Positions 17,728-26,869 of a stretch of 64,000 bases of DNA are shown piece after piece (positions within the stretch are counted from its first letter, which is position 1; each line of letters begins with the position of its first letter). The notes below the pieces were generated by a model, which had not been told where the DNA came from, did no database searches, and worked only from the letters and a program-made list of their open reading frames with translations. Source of the stretch: Rhodobacterales bacterium 52_120_T64 (GTDB taxonomy: Bacteria; Pseudomonadota; Alphaproteobacteria; Rhodobacterales; Rhodobacteraceae); assembly GCA_002162875.1 (NCBI GenBank), contig MABA01000004.1:310001-374000 (forward strand). The letters run 5' to 3'. The translations under genes and the position numbers were made by a program.

Positions 17728-19007
17728 AGACAGTTCTTTTGGTAGATGACGACAAATCGGTGCGCGAGGCACTGGGGCAGACGCTCGATCTGGCGGGATT
17801 TGATGTGACGTTGGCCGCTTCTTTTATCGAGGCGACGGACCATATATCTGCGCGTTTCGAAGGCGTGGTGATTTCCGATGTGCGGATGCCCGGAAAAGAC
17901 GGATTTGCCCTGCTTGACCGGTGTGCTGCGATTGACCCCGACATTCCGTTTGTATTGCTGACGGGCGAGGGCGACATCCCGATGGCCATGCAGGCGGTGA
18001 ACCGCGGGGCGTTTAACTTTCTTGAAAAACCATGCCCACCCAAACGCTTGATTGAAGTGGCTGGAAAGGCTTGTGCAGCGCGCGAAATGGTGATGGAAAA
18101 CCGAGCGTTGCGAACTAAACTGTCGCGAGAGGATGCCGCCTCAAGGTTGATCCTCGGGCGCTCCGAGACGACGTCGAAACTGCGCGATCGACTGCGGATG
18201 GTTGCGGCGACCGGCACGGATTTGCTGATTACCGGCGAAACTGGAGTCGGCAAAGAGCTGGCAGCTCGCATCGTGCACGAGCTTTCTGGCGCTAGTGGAG
18301 AGTTCGTGGCAGTGCATTGCGGGATGCTAACTGCGGACCTGACGCGCAGAACTTTATTCGGAGACGACAGCCTTGGTGCCTTTGAGCGGGCCGAGGGTGG
18401 CACGTTGTTTCTGGATGAAATCGGCTCTATGCCGCTGGATCAGCAAGTAAGCTTGCTGCGGGTTCTACAGGATCGCGTGATTGAACGCGCGAATGGTGAG
18501 CGGCTACATCTGAATTGCCGAGTAATTGCAGCTACCAAAGAAGACCTCGCAAAAATGTTGGAGGAGGGCGATTTTCGCGAAGATTTGTTTTTCCGGCTTG
18601 ATGTGGCGCGGGTGAGGGTGGCCCCGCTTCGCGAACGGATCGAGGATGTAGGCGGAATGTTCCGTGTATTCCTGTCCGAGGCGCGCGGTCGGATGGGGTT
18701 GCCACCGTTGGAGATGGACGAGGATAGCTTTTCGGAGTTGTTCGCGCGGCAATGGCCGGGCAATGTTCGCGAGTTGCAAAATCATGCAGATCGTTTGGCC
18801 ATGGGGTTGGAAGGGCAAGAACAGGACCTACCGCGAGGGCTGAATGCGCAAATGGATCGTATCGAAAAACAAATCATTATGGATTGCCTGAAGCGCACAA
18901 ACGGACAGGTGACACTAGCGTGCGAGGAACTGCAAATCCCGCGCAAAACTTTGTACGACCGCATGAAAAGGCATTCGATTCTACCAGAGGTATTCCGCAG
19001 CGACTGA
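17724..19007 (+). CDS. dctD: C4-dicarboxylate response regulator DctD, GAFTGA-less
   Basis: A 427-residue NtrC-type regulator with receiver, AAA+ and Fis-type DNA-binding domains. The phosphoacceptor is Asp52 in SDVRMPGKDG. The AAA+ domain has Walker A GETGVGKE (171-178), Walker B GGTLFLDEI (225-233) and the arginine-finger region FREDLFFRLDV. The helix-turn-helix lies at about 394-413. Between TLFGDD and FERAEGG the usual GAFTGA loop and following residues are missing; only LGAF remains. That loop normally contacts sigma-54, so this protein probably activates in another way. It overlaps dctB by 4 bases. The domain around the loss is intact, so a simple sequencing error is unlikely. Confidence 0.92.
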   Translation: MKTVLLVDDDKSVREALGQTLDLAGFDVTLAASFIEATDHISARFEGVVISDVRMPGKDGFALLDRCAAIDPDIPFVLLTGEGDIPMAMQAVNRGAFNFLEKPCPPKRLIEVAGKACAAREMVMENRALRTKLSREDAASRLILGRSETTSKLRDRLRMVAATGTDLLITGETGVGKELAARIVHELSGASGEFVAVHCGMLTADLTRRTLFGDDSLGAFERAEGGTLFLDEIGSMPLDQQVSLLRVLQDRVIERANGERLHLNCRVIAATKEDLAKMLEEGDFREDLFFRLDVARVRVAPLRERIEDVGGMFRVFLSEARGRMGLPPLEMDEDSFSELFARQWPGNVRELQNHADRLAMGLEGQEQDLPRGLNAQMDRIEKQIIMDCLKRTNGQVTLACEELQIPRKTLYDRMKRHSILPEVFRSD

Positions 19008-19049
19008 TTCCCCAATGTGTGTGGGTTTTGTGACACTGCGGTGTGTGAT

Positions 19050-19067
19050 TGTGCGATATTTCGCACA
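19050..19067. promoter_or_regulatory. Palindrome upstream of dctP, probable DctD site
   Basis: TGTGCGA-TATT-TCGCACA is a perfect 7-bp inverted repeat with a 4-base spacer, 178 bases before the dctP start and 42 bases after dctD. A TGTGCG...CGCACA arrangement resembles the upstream activating sequences I recall for rhizobial DctD. I saw no clear -24/-12 (TGGCAC-N5-TTGC) promoter below it. Confidence 0.6.
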
Positions 19068-19244
19068 GATATCTAACGAACTCCTAAATAAGCAATTTAA
19101 CAAAAGTGTAAGTATAAGATTTGTAACAATTATTTGTATTTTGTAGAATATTGGAAATTTTCGTTTTGCCTCTCACTTGAGTCTGATTTGATAGCGGCAA
19201 TGCTGCGGGACCCCGTGGCTGTATAACGCTATGGGAGGAATATC

Positions 19245-20246
19245 ATGCGTTTTCTTACTGCTGCTGCGATCATCGCGGCCTCTAGCTTCAGTGCCAATGC
19301 TGCGCTGGCAAGTTGTGAACCGGGCGAGATCGTCATCAAGTTCGCACACGTAACTAATACCGACCGTCATCCTAAAGGCATCGCCGCAACGCTTCTGGCC
19401 GAGCGCGTCAACGAGGAGATGAACGGTAAAGCTTGCATGGAAGTGTTCCCGAACTCGACCCTTTATGATGATAATCAGGTTCTGGAAGCCATGTTGCAGG
19501 GCGACGTTCAGTTGGCCGCACCTTCGCTTTCGAAATTCGAAGCGTTCACCAAGCAGTTTCGTATTTTTGATCTGCCATTCATGTTCAAAAATATCGATGC
19601 TGTTGACGAGTTTCAGTTATCTGCAACTGGGCAAGCTATGAAGGATTCGATGCAGCGTCGCGGTCTTCAAGGTCTGGCATTCTGGCATAATGGCATGAAA
19701 AACATGTCGGCAAACGTGCCCCTGAACTTGCCAACAGACGCAAACGGCTTGAAGTTCCGCGTACAGGCATCTGACGTTCTGAAAGCGCAGATGGCTGCAA
19801 TCGGTGGATCACCACAGCCAATGGCATTCTCGGAAGTATACGGAGCGCTTCAGACTGGCGTTGTTGACGGACAGGAAAACACCTGGTCCAACATTTACGG
19901 CAAAAAGTTCTTCGAAGTTCAGGACGGATCGACTGCCACTAACCACGGTATCATCGATTATCTTCTTGTGACCTCGACAGAATGGTTGGACGGTCTGGAC
20001 GCCGATGTGCGTGACCAGTTTGAGGCTATCGTTGGTGAAGTAACCGAACTGCGGAACGCTGAGTCTACACGTATTAACGCCGAAGCGCGTGCTGCTGTTG
20101 AAGCTGCCGGTGGGGTTGTTCGTGATCTGACACCTGAACAGCGTCAAGCATGGGTTGATGCGATGATGCCAGTTTGGGATCAGTTCGAAGGTGACGTAGG
20201 CGCAGACAACATTGCGGCTGCTCAGGCGATCAACGCAAACCACTAA
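19245..20246 (+). CDS. dctP: TRAP transporter C4-dicarboxylate binding protein DctP
   Basis: A 333-residue periplasmic binding protein with a Sec signal peptide (about residues 1-22, ending ALA). Family motifs are IVIKFAHVTNTDRHPKG, the substrate-arginine region GLKFRVQASDVL, and EVYGALQTGVVDGQENTWSNIY. DctP captures malate, succinate or fumarate and delivers it to the DctQM permease. It starts after GGGAGGA, a strong ribosome site. A terminator-like hairpin between it and dctQ probably raises its expression relative to the permease. The dctBD sensor pair immediately upstream fits a dicarboxylate role. Confidence 0.94.
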   Translation: MRFLTAAAIIAASSFSANAALASCEPGEIVIKFAHVTNTDRHPKGIAATLLAERVNEEMNGKACMEVFPNSTLYDDNQVLEAMLQGDVQLAAPSLSKFEAFTKQFRIFDLPFMFKNIDAVDEFQLSATGQAMKDSMQRRGLQGLAFWHNGMKNMSANVPLNLPTDANGLKFRVQASDVLKAQMAAIGGSPQPMAFSEVYGALQTGVVDGQENTWSNIYGKKFFEVQDGSTATNHGIIDYLLVTSTEWLDGLDADVRDQFEAIVGEVTELRNAESTRINAEARAAVEAAGGVVRDLTPEQRQAWVDAMMPVWDQFEGDVGADNIAAAQAINANH

Positions 20247-20255
20247 GAGTATCAG

Positions 20256-20289
20256 CTCCGGCCCCAATCATGCGGGCCGGAGTTTTTTT
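20256..20289 (+). terminator. Attenuating terminator between dctP and dctQ
   Basis: A 9-bp perfect GC-rich stem (CTCCGGCCC at 20256-20264 with GGGCCGGAG at 20274-20282) is followed by seven T. It has the form of an intrinsic terminator but lies inside the operon. Partial read-through would give more binding protein than permease. Confidence 0.8.
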
Positions 20290-20304
20290 CGAAAGGGTGA
20301 GACC

Positions 20305-20982
20305 ATGAGCCAACAGTCAAAAATTGGCCACGTGATAAATGAAATCGAGGAGACGGCTATTGCCATTATCCTTGGTCTGATGACGATCATCACATTTATC
20401 AACGTTGTGCTACGATACGGATTTAATACCGGACTAATCTGGGGGCTTGAGGTTACTCTGTTCTTATTTGCGTGGCTTGTGCTGTTTGGCATCAGTTATG
20501 CTGTGAAAATTACAGCGCATTTGGGGGTCGACGCGGTTTTGAACCTGCTTAGCCCGAAAACGCGTAAGGTTATGGCGCTGATCGCTGTAACGCTATGTAT
20601 TATATATGCATTCTTGATGTTCAAAGGGGCATGGGATTACTGGGCGAATTTCGCCAATCTCCCCCAGACTGAAGGCCGTTGGTTTCCGACCGGTTTTCAG
20701 GACAAGTTCCTTGGCCGTGCCTGGTACGAAACCAATGACATTCCTGTGCCCGAGTGGCTGCGCTTTATTGAGGGCTGGATGAATGAGGGCGAAGAGTATG
20801 AAAAGCTTCCACGGTTCATCCCTTATGCAATTTTGCCGATTGGAATGGGGCTGCTGTTGTTTCGCTTTATTCAGGCGGCAATTCATTTGATTACGGGGCG
20901 GCAAACCAGCCTAATCGTTAGCCACGAAGCCGAAGATGCTGTGCGCGAAGTTGCAGCCAAACGGGATGCGGAGAATAAATAA
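20305..20982 (+). CDS. dctQ: TRAP transporter small permease DctQ
   Basis: A 225-residue membrane protein with four predicted helices (about residues 15-37, 50-70, 85-107 and 168-188). An extra hydrophilic segment of about 55 residues (110-165) lies between helices 3 and 4. DctQ is normally about 160-180 residues; the longer loop is seen in a subgroup of roseobacter TRAP systems. The start at 20305 follows the ribosome site AAAGGGTGAG. Its stop overlaps the dctM start (TAATG). It forms the membrane unit with DctM. Confidence 0.9.
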   Translation: MSQQSKIGHVINEIEETAIAIILGLMTIITFINVVLRYGFNTGLIWGLEVTLFLFAWLVLFGISYAVKITAHLGVDAVLNLLSPKTRKVMALIAVTLCIIYAFLMFKGAWDYWANFANLPQTEGRWFPTGFQDKFLGRAWYETNDIPVPEWLRFIEGWMNEGEEYEKLPRFIPYAILPIGMGLLLFRFIQAAIHLITGRQTSLIVSHEAEDAVREVAAKRDAENK

Positions 20983-22358
20983 TGGATGTTATAATTCTTT
21001 TTGTAATGGTGATCGGTTTCATGTTGATCGGTGTGCCTATTGCAGTTTCGCTTGGCCTTAGCTCCATCCTGTTTTTGCTGGTTCTGTCGGATACGTCACT
21101 TGCGTCGGTTGCGCAGACGATGTTTCAGGCGATGGCCGGGCATTATACACTGCTGGCGATCCCGTTCTTTATTCTGGCGTCTTCGTTTATGTCTACGGGT
21201 GGTGTTGCGACACGTATCATCCGATTCTCGATCGCACTGGTCGGACACTTGCACGGTGGTATGGCTATTGCAGGCGTTGTCGCTTGTATGCTGTTCGCAG
21301 CATTGTCTGGTTCTTCGCCTGCCACAGTGGTGGCGATTGGGTCTGTTGTTATCGCGGGCATGCAGCAGGTTGGATATTCCAAGGAATTTGGGGCAGGGAT
21401 TATCTCTGTCGCCGGAACGCTGGGGATTTTGATCCCACCTTCGATCGTCATGGTGGTTTACGCATCGGCGACGGATGTTTCCGTAGGGCGGATGTTCCTT
21501 GCCGGCGTTATTCCGGGGCTGTTAGCGGGTTCTATGCTTATGGTCGCGATCTATATCTGGGCGCGAGTGAAAAACCTGCCAAAAGGTGAATGGCTTGGCT
21601 GGGGCGAGGTGGGTCGGTCCGCACGGGATGCAGGCTGGGGATTGTTCCTAATGGTTATCATTCTAGGTGGTATTTATGGCGGTGTCTTTACCCCGACCGA
21701 GGCGGCTGCAGTCGCTGCTATCTATGCGTTTTTAATTTCGATGTTTATTTACCGTGACATGGGACCGTTGGCCGGCAAAGACGGCGAGGGGCCTGCTTCA
21801 CTGTTGAAAAAACCGTGGGCGCTGGTGACAGCGTGGGTACACAAAGACACCAAGGATACGTTGTTCGAGGCGGGTAAGCTGACAGTCACGTTGCTATTTA
21901 TCATAGCAAACGCGTTGATCCTGAAACACGTTCTGACCGAAGAGCAAATCCCGCAACAGATCGCGGGGGCTATGCTGAACGCTGGCTTCGGTGTGATTGT
22001 ATTCCTTGTGATAGTGAACATCATCTTGTTGGTCGGGGGACAATTTATGGAACCATCTGGCCTTATCGTAATCGTAGCACCGCTAGTGTTCCCGATTGCA
22101 ATTGAATTGGGCGTTGACCCAATTCACCTTGGTATCATCATGGTGGTAAACATGGAGATCGGAATGATAACGCCACCGGTGGGGCTAAACCTATTTGTGA
22201 CTTCTGGGGTCGCAGGTATGCCGATGATGAACGTGGTGAAGGCCGCACTACCATGGTTAGCGATCCTGTTCGTATTCCTGATTATGGTTACCTATATCCC
22301 GGTGATCTCGACCTTCCTGCCTACGTACTTCATGGGACCGGAAATCATCACTAACTAG
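20982..22358 (+). CDS. dctM: TRAP transporter large permease DctM
   Basis: A 458-residue, very hydrophobic protein of about 12 helices, the sodium-driven transport subunit of the TRAP system. Family motifs include GVPIAVSLGLSS at the start, FAALSGSSPATVVAIG, GTLGILIPPSI and the C-terminal GMITPPVGLNLFV. A polar loop of about 40 residues near 255-300 is longer than in the shortest DctM proteins. It starts within the dctQ stop codon, and a 13-bp hairpin follows the gene. Confidence 0.95.
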   Translation: MDVIILFVMVIGFMLIGVPIAVSLGLSSILFLLVLSDTSLASVAQTMFQAMAGHYTLLAIPFFILASSFMSTGGVATRIIRFSIALVGHLHGGMAIAGVVACMLFAALSGSSPATVVAIGSVVIAGMQQVGYSKEFGAGIISVAGTLGILIPPSIVMVVYASATDVSVGRMFLAGVIPGLLAGSMLMVAIYIWARVKNLPKGEWLGWGEVGRSARDAGWGLFLMVIILGGIYGGVFTPTEAAAVAAIYAFLISMFIYRDMGPLAGKDGEGPASLLKKPWALVTAWVHKDTKDTLFEAGKLTVTLLFIIANALILKHVLTEEQIPQQIAGAMLNAGFGVIVFLVIVNIILLVGGQFMEPSGLIVIVAPLVFPIAIELGVDPIHLGIIMVVNMEIGMITPPVGLNLFVTSGVAGMPMMNVVKAALPWLAILFVFLIMVTYIPVISTFLPTYFMGPEIITN

Positions 22359-22377
22359 AGTCTACTACACTGAGATC

Positions 22378-22408
22378 AAAGGCCCGTACTTAAATAGTAC
22401 GGGCCTTT
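22378..22408 (+). terminator. Terminator after the dctPQM operon
   Basis: A 13-bp perfect stem (AAAGGCCCGTACT/AGTACGGGCCTTT) with a 5-base loop lies 20 bases after the dctM stop. The 3' arm ends CCTTT, giving a short U tract. Confidence 0.8.
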
Positions 22409-22454
22409 GGCTTGTGTGATTATAGAATAAACACATTCGACTACCTTACGTTAT

Positions 22455-23502
22455 GGGTTCTCCAAATTTCTGTTGCCGGTGGCCACGCTTGGTCTAATTG
22501 GGCATGAGTGGCCTGATATGCTTCAGTTGCGAAACGATTTGGTAGTTCCGATTCCCGCTGCAGGAGAGGTTCTTGTTAAGGTATCCGCAGCTGGTGTGAA
22601 TAATACGGATATCCACACCAGAACGGGATGATACGCAAAAGACGACCAGGAAGGTGAAGATACCGGGTGGTCCGGCCGAGTTTTTCAATTCCCCAGAATT
22701 CAGGGTGCGGATGTCTGTGGTCAGATTGTATCTTTTGGCGAACGTATCGACAAAACTCGAATCGGAGATCGCATTCTGATCGAGCCCAGCGTCGTCGAGG
22801 TAGGTGGGCAACTTCTGAACGCGCCTTGGTATTTTGGGTCTGAGTGTGATGGTAGTTTTGCCAAATACACACAGGTGGCTGCGCGACACGCAGATACCGT
22901 TAATAGTCAGTTAACCGACGTGGAACTCGCGCCGTTTCCATTTCTTAAGTCACCGCGGAAAACCTATTAACGCGTTCAAATGTTGTGGCGGGCGACAGCG
23001 TCCTAGTCACCGGTGCCTCGGGTGGCGTTGGGTCGGCAGCGATACGGCTTGCAAAAGCTCGTGGCGCATCCGTGATAGCGGCTTCAAACGCCTCGAAGTC
23101 ACAGATGCTACGAGATATTGGCGCCGACCAAACTGTTGATCGTGGTAATAATTTGGTTAAGAGCCTTGGTCTCAGCAGCATTGATATAGTGATCGATCTT
23201 GTTGCAGGTCCACAATGGAATGAGTTGTTAGACGTTCTGAAACCGGGTGGGCGCTACGCCGTTTCGGGCGTAATAGGTGAAGTTGGATATTCGAACGCTA
23301 CCCTTGACAGATTTGAGTCTCTTTGGATGTACCGTTCTTGATCCTGAAGTATTTGGTAACCCCGTATTTCGGATCGAGAGTGGTCAAATAAAGTCTTTGA
23401 TTGCGGAAACTTACAGGCTCGACCAGATCAATGAAGCGCAAACATTGTTTGACAAGAAAAACCATGTGGGAAAAATCGTACTTGAAGTGATCAGCCGGTG
23501 AA
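22455..23502 (+). pseudogene. Broken zinc-type alcohol dehydrogenase/quinone oxidoreductase (MDR family)
   Basis: Three frames together encode one MDR-family oxidoreductase. The first holds GEVLVKVSAAGVNNTDIHTRTG and then a TGA stop at 22629 where relatives have Trp. The same frame continues FPRIQGADVCGQIVSFG and GSFAKYTQVA. A frameshift near 22950 leads to the Rossmann part (SVLVTGASGGVGSAAIRLAKARGA). Another near 23290 leads to the C-terminus (LTDLSLFGCTVLDPEVFGNPV...NHVGKIVLEV). One stop and two frameshifts make a functional product unlikely. No clear start codon survives. It stands alone between dctM and gpt. Confidence 0.88.
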
Positions 23503-23563
23503 AAAAATGCAGGATTGGCGGATTGCTGTAATCACTTGAAATGAAATAAAGATTTTTGAAACA

Positions 23564-23597
23564 TAGACGGCCTGCAAATTACTATGCAGACCGACTA
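23564..23597 (-). terminator. Terminator candidate after gpt
   Basis: An imperfect hairpin (13-bp arms with two mismatches, 23564-23576 with 23585-23597, 8-base loop) lies 14 bases after the gpt stop on the minus strand. T-rich sequence (TATGTTTC) follows. Confidence 0.5.
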
Positions 23598-23610
23598 TAA
23601 TTTAATATTT

Positions 23611-24114
23611 TCAGTCTGTTCCGCGATAAGGCTCAACGTATTGAAGTGCCATATCCCATGGGAAGAATATCCATGTGTCTTGGGATACTTCAGTGATGAA
23701 CGTGTCCGTCATCGAGCGGCCTTCGGGTTTGGCGTAGACAGTTGCGATATGGGCTTTGGGGAACAATTCCTTGACGACCTTCAGTGTTTTACCGGTGTCC
23801 ACCAAATCGTCCACAATCAAAACGCCAGTGCCGTCGCCCATCAAGTCCATATCCGGGGATTTCAGAACAATCGCTTCGGATTGCGCTTGGTGATCGTAGG
23901 ATTTGACGCTGATCGTATCAACTGTGCGAATGTCCAGCTCGCGTGCAACAATCATCGCCGGTGCCATGCCACCGCGCGTAATCGCAATTACGGCTTTCCA
24001 AGCGCCGTCTTCGGGGCCTTTACCGTCTAAACGCCACGCAAGCGCGCGGCTGTCGCGATGGATTTGATCCCAGCTAATGTGGAAACCTTTTTCGTGTGGT
24101 AATTTATCAGTCAT
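23611..24114 (-). CDS. gpt: Xanthine phosphoribosyltransferase
   Basis: A 167-residue type I phosphoribosyltransferase. The PRPP-binding motif is [13 protein letters not shown] (about residues 99-111), and [10 protein letters not shown] binds pyrophosphate. The protein matches Gpt, which converts xanthine and guanine to nucleotides in purine salvage. The start ATG overlaps the fabI stop by one base (TAATG), so it is the second gene of a fabI-gpt pair. Hypoxanthine use cannot be excluded. Confidence 0.9.
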   Translation of the reverse strand: MTDKLPHEKGFHISWDQIHRDSRALAWRLDGKGPEDGAWKAVIAITRGGMAPAMIVARELDIRTVDTISVKSYDHQAQSEAIVLKSPDMDLMGDGTGVLIVDDLVDTGKTLKVVKELFPKAHIATVYAKPEGRSMTDTFITEVSQDTWIFFPWDMALQYVEPYRGTD

Positions 24115-24932
24115 TATTTCCGTCCTGTTACTACGTCAATGTCTGGTGCATCTTCGGCCTTCATGCCGACAACATTGTATCCAGCATCGACGTGATGATT
24201 CTCACCAGTTACGCCTGACGACAAATCTGACAGTAGATACATCGCCGATTTACCGACTTCAGTCTGCGTTACATTGCGTCGTAGAGGGGAGTTTAGCTCG
24301 TTCCATTTCATGATGTAACGGAAATCACCGATACCGGAGGCGGCTAAAGTTTTGATCGGACCCGCCGACAGTGCATTCACGCGGATATTTTTTGGACCCA
24401 GATCCATCGCCATATATTTGACCGAAGCCTCTAGGCCTGCTTTGGCAACACCCATTACATTGTAGTGCGGCATGACCTTTTCGGCACCATAATACGTCAA
24501 CGTCAGGCAAGACCCTCCGTCAGGCATCATTTTCTCGGCGCGCTGCACGACGGCTGTAAAGGAATAAATGGAGATGTTCATCGTTAAATCAAAATTGGCG
24601 GCAGTAGTGTCAACGTAACGGCCGCGAAGTTCAGCTTTGTCCGAAAAACCAATAGCGTGGACCAAAAAGTCCAGTTTACCCCATTTTTCTTCCAGTGTGG
24701 CAAAAACCGCGTCGATTGATTCGTCGTTTGTGACGTCACATTCCAACACGATATCGGCGCCGAGACTGTCGGCCAGCGGACTTACGCGCTTGCCCAATGC
24801 TTCGCCTTGAAAGGTGAATGCCAGTTCAGCACCTTGTTCGTGGCATGCTTGTGCAATGCCCCATGCGATTGATTTGTTGTTGGCGACGCCCATAATTAAG
24901 CCGCGCTTTCCTTGCATAAGTCCTGCACCCAT
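24114..24932 (-). CDS. fabI: Enoyl-[acyl-carrier-protein] reductase FabI
   Basis: A 272-residue member of the short-chain dehydrogenase fold. The NAD-binding start [20 protein letters not shown] and the catalytic Tyr-x6-Lys in [10 protein letters not shown] identify FabI, which completes each elongation cycle of fatty acid synthesis. The ATG at 24932 has AAGGGG upstream at proper distance; another ATG at 24950 would add six residues. Longer upstream extension is not supported by family features. It overlaps gpt by one base and is divergent from pdxH. Confidence 0.95.
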   Translation of the reverse strand: MGAGLMQGKRGLIMGVANNKSIAWGIAQACHEQGAELAFTFQGEALGKRVSPLADSLGADIVLECDVTNDESIDAVFATLEEKWGKLDFLVHAIGFSDKAELRGRYVDTTAANFDLTMNISIYSFTAVVQRAEKMMPDGGSCLTLTYYGAEKVMPHYNVMGVAKAGLEASVKYMAMDLGPKNIRVNALSAGPIKTLAASGIGDFRYIMKWNELNSPLRRNVTQTEVGKSAMYLLSDLSSGVTGENHHVDAGYNVVGMKAEDAPDIDVVTGRK

Positions 24933-25018
24933 CGGTATGCCCCTTGTCATAGATTTATTTCGCTGGTTTAAGCTATTGAAACAGATGCAGCAAGATTGTT
25001 GAACCGTTTGAGGGCGTA

Positions 25019-25633
25019 ATGCAGGAAAAATCCAAAAGAACCGGTATATTTGCAGGCGATGACCCGTTTCAGATCGCGCGTGACTGGTTGACAGAGGCCG
25101 AAAGTGCTGAGCCAAATGATCCCAACGCAATCGCGCTGTCCACGGTGGACGCCTATGGCGTGCCAAATGCGCGGATGGTGTTGTTGAAGGACATCGAGGA
25201 CGGAGCGTTTGTTTTTTACACCAACTATGGCAGCGCCAAAGCATCTGAGATAGACGACAGCGGAATGGCAGCGTTTGTTATGCACTGGAAATCATTGCGG
25301 CGCCAAATTCGAGTGCGCGGTGTTGTGGAACGCGAATCCGGGACAAAGGCGGATGCATATTATGCGTCGCGCTCGCTGCCAAGTCGTTTGGGCGCCTGGG
25401 CCTCCAAACAGTCGCAACCTCTTGGATCACGTGGGGAATTATTGGCAGAAGTGGCGAAAATCACGGCATCCAAAGGACTACACCCCAACCGACCGCCGTT
25501 CTGGGGGGGCTACCGTATTATACCGACAGAAATCGAGTTCTGGGCCGATGGTCAACATCGTTTGCATGACAGATTTCGCTGGTCCCGTAGTGGGCCAGAT
25601 AGCGAGTGGAGCATTGACAGGTTGCAGCCTTGA
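25019..25633 (+). CDS. pdxH: Pyridoxamine/pyridoxine 5'-phosphate oxidase
   Basis: A 204-residue FMN-dependent oxidase making pyridoxal 5'-phosphate. Family signatures are [25 protein letters not shown] for FMN binding, [13 protein letters not shown], and the C-terminal [13 protein letters not shown]...W...RLQP. The arginine and histidine substrate residues (R-x-H-D-R) are present. It starts at ATG 25019, divergent from fabI with about 86 bases between the starts. It is followed by about 200 bases without a gene and then the cold-shock gene. Confidence 0.96.
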   Translation: MQEKSKRTGIFAGDDPFQIARDWLTEAESAEPNDPNAIALSTVDAYGVPNARMVLLKDIEDGAFVFYTNYGSAKASEIDDSGMAAFVMHWKSLRRQIRVRGVVERESGTKADAYYASRSLPSRLGAWASKQSQPLGSRGELLAEVAKITASKGLHPNRPPFWGGYRIIPTEIEFWADGQHRLHDRFRWSRSGPDSEWSIDRLQP

Positions 25634-25841
25634 TACACCTGATGAATGAATCATTCCGCGTAATTCTACCAGAGGTGCATTCCCATTCGCAGGTCAGGGC
25701 ACTTTATGATCTCTTGTCTTATACTCCTGTTTACTAGATACTAAATATGTTGTTAGTTTTACTGGTAGGGCGTGTTAAACGAAGAGCCGTGCGTTATCGA
25801 ATACATACGAACGCATGATGAGAGAGAGAGAAGTTAGTAGA

Positions 25842-26348
25842 ATGATCAAGGGGCAGGTCAAGTGGTTTGATGCAACAAAGGGCTTCGGATTCGTCGTGTG
25901 TGACGATGATGATGGGGACATCCTTCTGCACGCTAATGTTTTAAGAAATTTTGGACGAAGTTCGGTTGCCGAAGGTTCGCGTATCACGATTGAGGTGCAA
26001 GTCACAGATCGTGGTCGGCAGGCTTCAGTGATCCACGAAATTGATGCACCGGAAACCGAAGTTGCTTCAGCAGATTCGATTGATATGCCGAGCATCCCAA
26101 ATGTTGCGAGTGATGTTCCGTTCATGCCAGCACGCGTTAAATGGTTTGACAAGGCCAAGGGTTTTGGTTTTGCGAATATCTTCGGTAGCGAAGATGATAT
26201 TTTTCTGCACGTTGAAATCTTGCGACATTACGGGCTGTCTGATTTGCAACCGGGGGAGGCTATCTCGGTACGTATTATCGCAGGACCTCGTGGTAAAATG
26301 GCTGGCGAAGTGCAGTCCTGGGATCACGTAATCCATAAAGGCAGCTGA
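25842..26348 (+). CDS. Double cold-shock domain protein
   Basis: A 168-residue protein made of two cold-shock domains. Domain 1 (about residues 1-67) begins IKGQVKWFDATKGFGFV, and domain 2 (about 100-166) has ARVKWFDKAKGFGFANIFG. Both have the RNP1-like KGFGF; RNP2-like segments read DILLHANVL and DIFLHVEIL, where single-domain CspA has DVFVHISAI. They are joined by an acidic linker. Two-domain proteins of this type are common in alphaproteobacteria and bind RNA or single-stranded DNA. The ATG at 25842 puts the first domain at the N-terminus; an ATG at 25815 would add nine residues and has no clear ribosome site. The DUF192 gene begins just after its stop. Confidence 0.87.
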   Translation: MIKGQVKWFDATKGFGFVVCDDDDGDILLHANVLRNFGRSSVAEGSRITIEVQVTDRGRQASVIHEIDAPETEVASADSIDMPSIPNVASDVPFMPARVKWFDKAKGFGFANIFGSEDDIFLHVEILRHYGLSDLQPGEAISVRIIAGPRGKMAGEVQSWDHVIHKGS

Positions 26349-26349
26349 T

Positions 26350-26820
26350 ATTCTGCGTTTTCTGACATCGGCGGTTTTCCTACTTGGGCTGACATCGGCA
26401 CATGCTGGGACTGGGTGCGCACCAGACAGGCTCGATATTCGTTCCGACAACAGTACGGTCCGGTTTTCCACCGAAGTGGTCGATTCGCCTGAATTGCGAG
26501 CACTGGGTTTGATGAACCGTGAATCGCTCGGGAAGTTTGCAGGTATGCTGTTTGTGTATCCGGAGCCGCAACAAATGCAGTTCTGGATGCGCAATACTTT
26601 GATTCCGCTGGACATGGTGTTTGTTGACGCATTTGGTGTGGTGCAATTTGTGCACGAAAACGCAATTCCGCTAGATGAAACTTCAATATTTGGTGGAGAC
26701 GATATTCAATACGTCTTCGAGATCAACGGCGGACTGGCTAAAACCCTCGAAATTACCGTCGGATCAGAGGTTCGACATCCGTCTATTGCGGGTTCTGAAG
26801 TTATCTGGGCTTGTGACTGA
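26350..26820 (+). CDS. DUF192 secreted protein with apparent ATT start
   Basis: The frame encodes a signal peptide ([18 protein letters not shown]) followed by the DUF192 core ([33 protein letters not shown]). Upstream of the domain there is no ATG, GTG or TTG back to the in-frame stop at 26329. The only well-placed start is ATT at 26350, 8 bases after AAAGG and directly after the cold-shock stop; CTG at 26353 is a second option. A GTG at 26476 would remove the signal peptide and the first domain strand. This gives 156 residues. The family is small, periplasmic or secreted, and of unknown function. Confidence 0.75.
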   Translation: MLRFLTSAVFLLGLTSAHAGTGCAPDRLDIRSDNSTVRFSTEVVDSPELRALGLMNRESLGKFAGMLFVYPEPQQMQFWMRNTLIPLDMVFVDAFGVVQFVHENAIPLDETSIFGGDDIQYVFEINGGLAKTLEITVGSEVRHPSIAGSEVIWACD

Positions 26821-26869
26821 TTTTTCGCTTTCCTTCGGGGATTCTACATTGTAGATGAACCTCATTAGT

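Noticed and set aside
17582-18403. Long minus-strand frame opposite dctB-dctD
   Set aside because: Ser/Pro/Ala-rich antisense product with no domain.
19008-19244. Sigma-54 promoter for dctP
   Set aside because: No TGGCAC-N5-TTGC-like element with the right GG/GC spacing was found.
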